Shown here: piece by piece, positions 60,098-64,000 of the stretch | Layout: each line of letters starts with the position of its first letter | How positions within the stretch are numbered: the first letter of the stretch is position 1 | Assembly: GCA_018659375.1 (NCBI GenBank) | Contig: JABJMO010000027.1 | Coordinates: forward strand, 1 to 64,000 | DNA: 64,000 nt | Direction of reading: 5' to 3' | DNA from: Methanobacteriota archaeon | Lineage (GTDB): Archaea; Thermoplasmatota; Poseidoniia; Poseidoniales; Poseidoniaceae | Notes under the pieces: generated by a model | What the model was told of the DNA's origin: nothing | The model's input: only the letters and a program-made list of their open reading frames with translations | The model's database searches: none | Program-made: the position numbers and the translations under genes

Positions 60098-62492
60098 AAT
60101 CAAGTAATGTAGTAGTCTTACTGCCTACTTTAATTTCTTCATCAGACCAGCCAAATGGCGCTAGAATGGCCCAAGTTGCCCGAACTGCCAAATCATGATA
60201 ATACTGATAATCTATTTTCACACCATTGGCCGTAGTAATTTCCTCGAATAAGATTACTCGATTCATCGGATGAGTATTAGCAGGCTTAACGACAACAAAT
60301 CTAGCTTTGCGCCCGGGTAGTATCTGATGGCCAAGACTGTCAGCGCGCAGTAAGGCAGAATGAGTCATAGTTGAGGTGTTGAACTGATCCAGTGTTTTAG
60401 TAACTCGACGAGAGACTACCAAATCAGCCAATTTTACGCCACTATTATTCAACAAATTTAGTTGCTCGTGGAGCATTGCAGAGATGGTATTTGGCACCTT
60501 TTTACTAGTCAAATTAATTCCTTGGTCAACACAATCAATTAGAATCTGCAAGGCCATATTTTGTAAATTCTTCACCCATTTACATGTTGAATGTTGTCTT
60601 GCTTCAATTCCGCGTAATTTTAACCCCTTCTCACCATATGCCCAATACTTAGTCAGTGAGCCTGCACCATGCATTCGACTTGGTAAGAATCCAATGAAAT
60701 GATACATGTCCTCAAATTCTAGTGGAATACCTATCTCATGGCTTACACGTTGAGCCAATAGTTGCGCTTGGTGTAATTTCTCGGCTCTGGTTTTGATGGA
60801 TTTATTCTCAATCCACACACAATCAACGATGGCATGCAATACTGTCCACCCTGCTTGTTCAGCCATTGCAATAGTTTGCAATAATATTTCGCGAGCCCAT
60901 GCACAGATTGCTTCATGTGCTTCGATTCTACCAAACCGGGCATTTTTGTATCCAGTATAGCCAAAGCAGGTCACTAATAGCCATTTCAATGCATTTTGTT
61001 GTTTGTCAAAACGGTCGCCTTTGTGCAAAATTTGAGTTTTTAGTGCGCGACGGCGTTCAATTATTGGCGCTACTACTCGACCGAGAAAACCATGGTCACG
61101 GCCGCAAGTATGAGATGACAGTCCCGGTACTGGCAGTGCGCCTGAATTGGTAGAAGGAAATAATCCGGTGCCAATTTGTTCCTCTAAATGACGGCGGCGG
61201 AGTTCTTGGATAGCTAATTCAATGTTAAGCGGCAACAGGTTTGATCTAGTTATTACCTCACCTGATGGCTGGCAACAAGCACAATTAAGAGTTTCAGGAG
61301 AGATATTACGTGTCGCAATAATACTGGGAAACAGACTGGCAAAGTCAAGTTCAATCACATCAGTATAGAGACCGGGTCTACTATCAAGGTACAGACCACC
61401 ACGGTCTGCCATCATCAATTCCCAAGCGGTTTTCGTATCCTCGGGACGATTCTTTTTCCACGGCACTAGAATTCCATCTTCCATAGCGATACGCATTTGT
61501 ATGGCACTAATCACTGAACCTGGAGATAAGCGTGAGATGTCTTGTGGTGATTGCCTTGAATGGCGTGCTAATTCAAACAAGCCAAGTATACCGCCTTCTC
61601 TAACAATGAAACTAGCTTGTTGGTCGATGTGTAAACGACCGTGTATTGGAAAATAACTGTCTTTGCGGATTACTTGGCCGTAAGAATGTATAACTCTAGA
61701 CATTGTTCTTGCCTTTAGCGTGGAGGATTTACGACTGAATGAAAAATCAGTTGCCGACTGTTCGCTGAGTTTTTGCAGCATTGGAAAGTGTAGTGAATCG
61801 CCGCCTTGTGTTAGAATAATGTCGGGATTTAATCGAACTATGGCCGATTGTAATTGTTGTAAAAAAGTGGCAGTTGAAGCACCATGGCTAATCTCTTCAG
61901 CAGCGGCAATCACACTGTTATCGCCACTAGCGTACAGTATTAATTTCACTTGTTCTAGGTGAGAGTCGATGGTTTCAAAGCCGTCCGATGAGTGATAGTG
62001 AAACTCCATTGCTAACTGAGTTAGTTGCGGCCACGCTTGACTTTCATCGATAACAGTAAATTGATGTCCATTCCAATTCACATGTTGAAACGGACCAATG
62101 TTGTGTTCGATAAAAAACCGTTGAGCTAAATGGGCATCTACTGAGTATAATGTATGGCGATGAAATTCCCCTCTTGATTCAATATGCTGAGCTAGACGTC
62201 TGATGGCACGACTATCAGTCAAGTCGACCTCGAGTACATCGTGCATCTCATATTGATCAAGTGATAATCGTCGGCGAATAAGTCGCATTGAACCAACGCA
62301 AAAGCGCTGACTGATTTCTTGATATTCAAGCCAGCTAGCCAAATTAATCAGATGAGTTTTGGTTGCGTGAATATGAATTGACGCACACCATGGTACGATA
62401 ATTCGCTGCACTCCAACTTTATCGACATACATCCACACATCAATCGAGGTACCATCATCACCTAATTGAGCATCAATAATCCAACCGTTCAA
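60081..62492 (-). CDS. Family B DNA polymerase, PolB2-like with altered motif C
   Basis: Motif A VIELDFASLFPSIIATRNISPETLNC; motif B ALKWLLVTCFGYTGYKNARFG; motif C position reads HAIVDCVWIEN rather than YGDTDS. Confidence 0.9.
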   Translation of the reverse strand: MNGWIIDAQLGDDGTSIDVWMYVDKVGVQRIIVPWCASIHIHATKTHLINLASWLEYQEISQRFCVGSMRLIRRRLSLDQYEMHDVLEVDLTDSRAIRRLAQHIESRGEFHRHTLYSVDAHLAQRFFIEHNIGPFQHVNWNGHQFTVIDESQAWPQLTQLAMEFHYHSSDGFETIDSHLEQVKLILYASGDNSVIAAAEEISHGASTATFLQQLQSAIVRLNPDIILTQGGDSLHFPMLQKLSEQSATDFSFSRKSSTLKARTMSRVIHSYGQVIRKDSYFPIHGRLHIDQQASFIVREGGILGLFELARHSRQSPQDISRLSPGSVISAIQMRIAMEDGILVPWKKNRPEDTKTAWELMMADRGGLYLDSRPGLYTDVIELDFASLFPSIIATRNISPETLNCACCQPSGEVITRSNLLPLNIELAIQELRRRHLEEQIGTGLFPSTNSGALPVPGLSSHTCGRDHGFLGRVVAPIIERRRALKTQILHKGDRFDKQQNALKWLLVTCFGYTGYKNARFGRIEAHEAICAWAREILLQTIAMAEQAGWTVLHAIVDCVWIENKSIKTRAEKLHQAQLLAQRVSHEIGIPLEFEDMYHFIGFLPSRMHGAGSLTKYWAYGEKGLKLRGIEARQHSTCKWVKNLQNMALQILIDCVDQGINLTSKKVPNTISAMLHEQLNLLNNSGVKLADLVVSRRVTKTLDQFNTSTMTHSALLRADSLGHQILPGRKARFVVVKPANTHPMNRVILFEEITTANGVKIDYQYYHDLAVRATWAILAPFGWSDEEIKVGSKTTTLLDFMTTQ

Positions 62493-62496
62493 GACA

Positions 62497-62847
62497 TCAC
62501 TCTTCTGTAATTATTTGGTCAATCTTTCGTTCAAGTTCATCAATGCGTGAATAGCATTCGAGTAACATCGACAATAACATTGGTTTCCAAGAATCATGAG
62601 CAGGCATCATCCCACCAGCTGTTCTACGGGTCCTAACGCCATTTTTCAGGCTTGTAAGAGCGCGTTTGTCGGCAGTACTAAGAGCTCGTTCAAAATTATC
62701 CAATGCTGATAATTCTGCTTCTATGCGGTTTCGCCATGTTGGTACTGTTCGACCCATTAACCAAAATTGACCGAGCCGGAAGACCATCTTTTCCAAGACC
62801 CTGTAGCATGGATTAGTTAAACTAAAAATGAACGGTGGACCGATCAA
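62497..62847 (-). CDS. Small hypothetical protein in the photolyase-PolB2 operon; start uncertain
   Basis: Short overlap with upstream gene, 4-bp gap to polymerase; C-terminal coiled-coil-like RIDELERKIDQIITEE. Confidence 0.55.
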   Translation of the reverse strand: MIGPPFIFSLTNPCYRVLEKMVFRLGQFWLMGRTVPTWRNRIEAELSALDNFERALSTADKRALTSLKNGVRTRRTAGGMMPAHDSWKPMLLSMLLECYSRIDELERKIDQIITEE

Positions 62848-64000
62848 AAAAGCTTCGATTGTATCGCATATTGCTCATTTGGGGTTGAGCAATTATGATT
62901 CCAGATAACAGCAGCAAGTTGCCATAATGCAGATTGAAAAGATGTTGAAAAATCATCTGAACCATCAGCTGTTTGGTCAATAGATGGCTCAACTAATAAC
63001 TCTTGAATGGCGTCTTGTAAGCCATTTAATTGGTCCGAAAAATGACTTTTATTAGCCAACCAAATCCCAATAATTGGCTGTGGTGAATCATCAATGTTCA
63101 GGTAAACTTTACTTTCACCATTAACGTCTTTAACCAAGATTTGAGATTCGTTTGCCTCTGAGAGCCCTCTAACTAGATTCTTGGTAAGTTCTGTAATCTC
63201 GAAGGTATTCAATTTTTCAGTGATAGACAGTAATCTCTCACTGATATAAGACGGTAAGCGGCTTAGTATTTCTTGACTGAGTTTTGACATTTTCACAGAG
63301 GGAGCATTAGGTGATGGTAAAAGATGCACTATGTATCCATTGTCGGACAAAACTCTAGCAACATAACAATCGATTAGAGTGTTGCCACATACTAGAAAAA
63401 CTCCTTGTTGTGAGTTTAGTGGCCGATTTATTTGTGTTGCATATGCTTCAGTATCAAGCCTAGAGTTATGAGTTTCAAGTTCTCTTTTACGAACTACTCC
63501 CATCACTGGCATTGAAGGAAAAAACGGTCGGTCAAACAGTCCGTGGCACCACTGAACACCAGCTATTGAGGATGGATCCCGGCCGTCAAGAGCATATTTG
63601 TCATTGTACTTTTGACTCAGCGTTAGGGAATCCTCCAAAGACTTAGTCCATCTGGGAAATGATTTGCCCCAAGTCATCCGCAAATTATTATGCAACTCAC
63701 CATGTCGTAACAATGATTTTTGACACAAGTTCCAGAATAGATTGGGTGAGCGTGCATACTCTAATTCATGACTAGCAACGATTACTGGCCTAGGATCTTG
63801 GGCAGTATTGTTCCATGATTCAAGTGCCCAATGAGGCAGATTAGCAGAACTGTATGGATCGGGCTTACTGGCTACATGATGCCAAGCATGTTCCCGGAAA
63901 ATCAGTAGTTCGTCAAGATATTTATCGGCAGATTTAGTGCCAATTGCTGCAGCCTCTCGAGCCACCTTCATCGGTGATAAAAATCCGTAATGAAAGGCAG
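62844..64000 (-). CDS. DNA photolyase-like protein (class II-type FAD-binding C-terminal domain) with a long C-terminal extension; N-terminus beyond right edge
   Basis: Frame stays open beyond track start at 63971: AFHYGFLSPMKVAREAAAIG..YLDELLIFREHAWHH..ELEYARSPNLFWNLCQKSLLRHGELHNNLRMTWGKSFPRW..KYNDKYALDGRDPSSIAGVQWCHG. Confidence 0.85.
   Translation of the reverse strand, partial: AFHYGFLSPMKVAREAAAIGTKSADKYLDELLIFREHAWHHVASKPDPYSSANLPHWALESWNNTAQDPRPVIVASHELEYARSPNLFWNLCQKSLLRHGELHNNLRMTWGKSFPRWTKSLEDSLTLSQKYNDKYALDGRDPSSIAGVQWCHGLFDRPFFPSMPVMGVVRKRELETHNSRLDTEAYATQINRPLNSQQGVFLVCGNTLIDCYVARVLSDNGYIVHLLPSPNAPSVKMSKLSQEILSRLPSYISERLLSITEKLNTFEITELTKNLVRGLSEANESQILVKDVNGESKVYLNIDDSPQPIIGIWLANKSHFSDQLNGLQDAIQELLVEPSIDQTADGSDDFSTSFQSALWQLAAVIWNHNCSTPNEQYAIQSKLF

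Noticed and set aside
1-64000. Integrated virus or transposon
   Set aside because: No transposase, integrase, capsid or terminase signatures and no flanking terminal repeats seen; content is mostly housekeeping and surface proteins

Overview
This 64 kb window looks like an archaeal chromosome segment. Supporting genes are archaeal-type S2, aIF1A, RIO1 kinase, a Dim2-like KH protein, family-B DNA polymerase and a Nuo operon without nuoEFG. Together with many large CARDB/PKD secreted proteins they suggest a marine Euryarchaeota/Thermoplasmatota lineage such as Poseidoniia; this placement is inference. Main blocks: (i) a partial Dam-type DNA methyltransferase at the left edge that the ORF track omits; (ii) an MDR oxidoreductase divergent from an HxlR regulator; (iii) a tightly coupled five-gene operon (KASIII, Cys-shifted KASIII partner, polytopic membrane protein with a duplicated WH..D..PPH motif, OleD-like SDR, PaaK-like adenylating enzyme) resembling olefin/beta-lactone (Ole) logic; (iv) a Cas4-like Fe-S nuclease with inserted transmembrane helices; (v) several giant secreted/membrane proteins, three ending in zinc ribbons; (vi) a KH/RIO1/aIF1A group in which aIF1A carries a long acidic tail with repeated FG motifs; (vii) a nuoABCDHIJJKLMN operon with split nuoJ and an enlarged NuoI; (viii) a nearly complete oxygen-dependent protoporphyrin heme pathway (hemA, hemCD fusion, hemB, hemL, hemE, hemF, hemG/Y, with hemH convergent); (ix) a right-edge DNA repair group with a class II photolyase-like gene, an unknown small protein, a PolB2-like polymerase with altered motif C, and a RecA/RadB-like ATPase. 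No rRNA, tRNA, CRISPR array or transposon was recognised. All family assignments come from reading motifs by eye, not from database searches.
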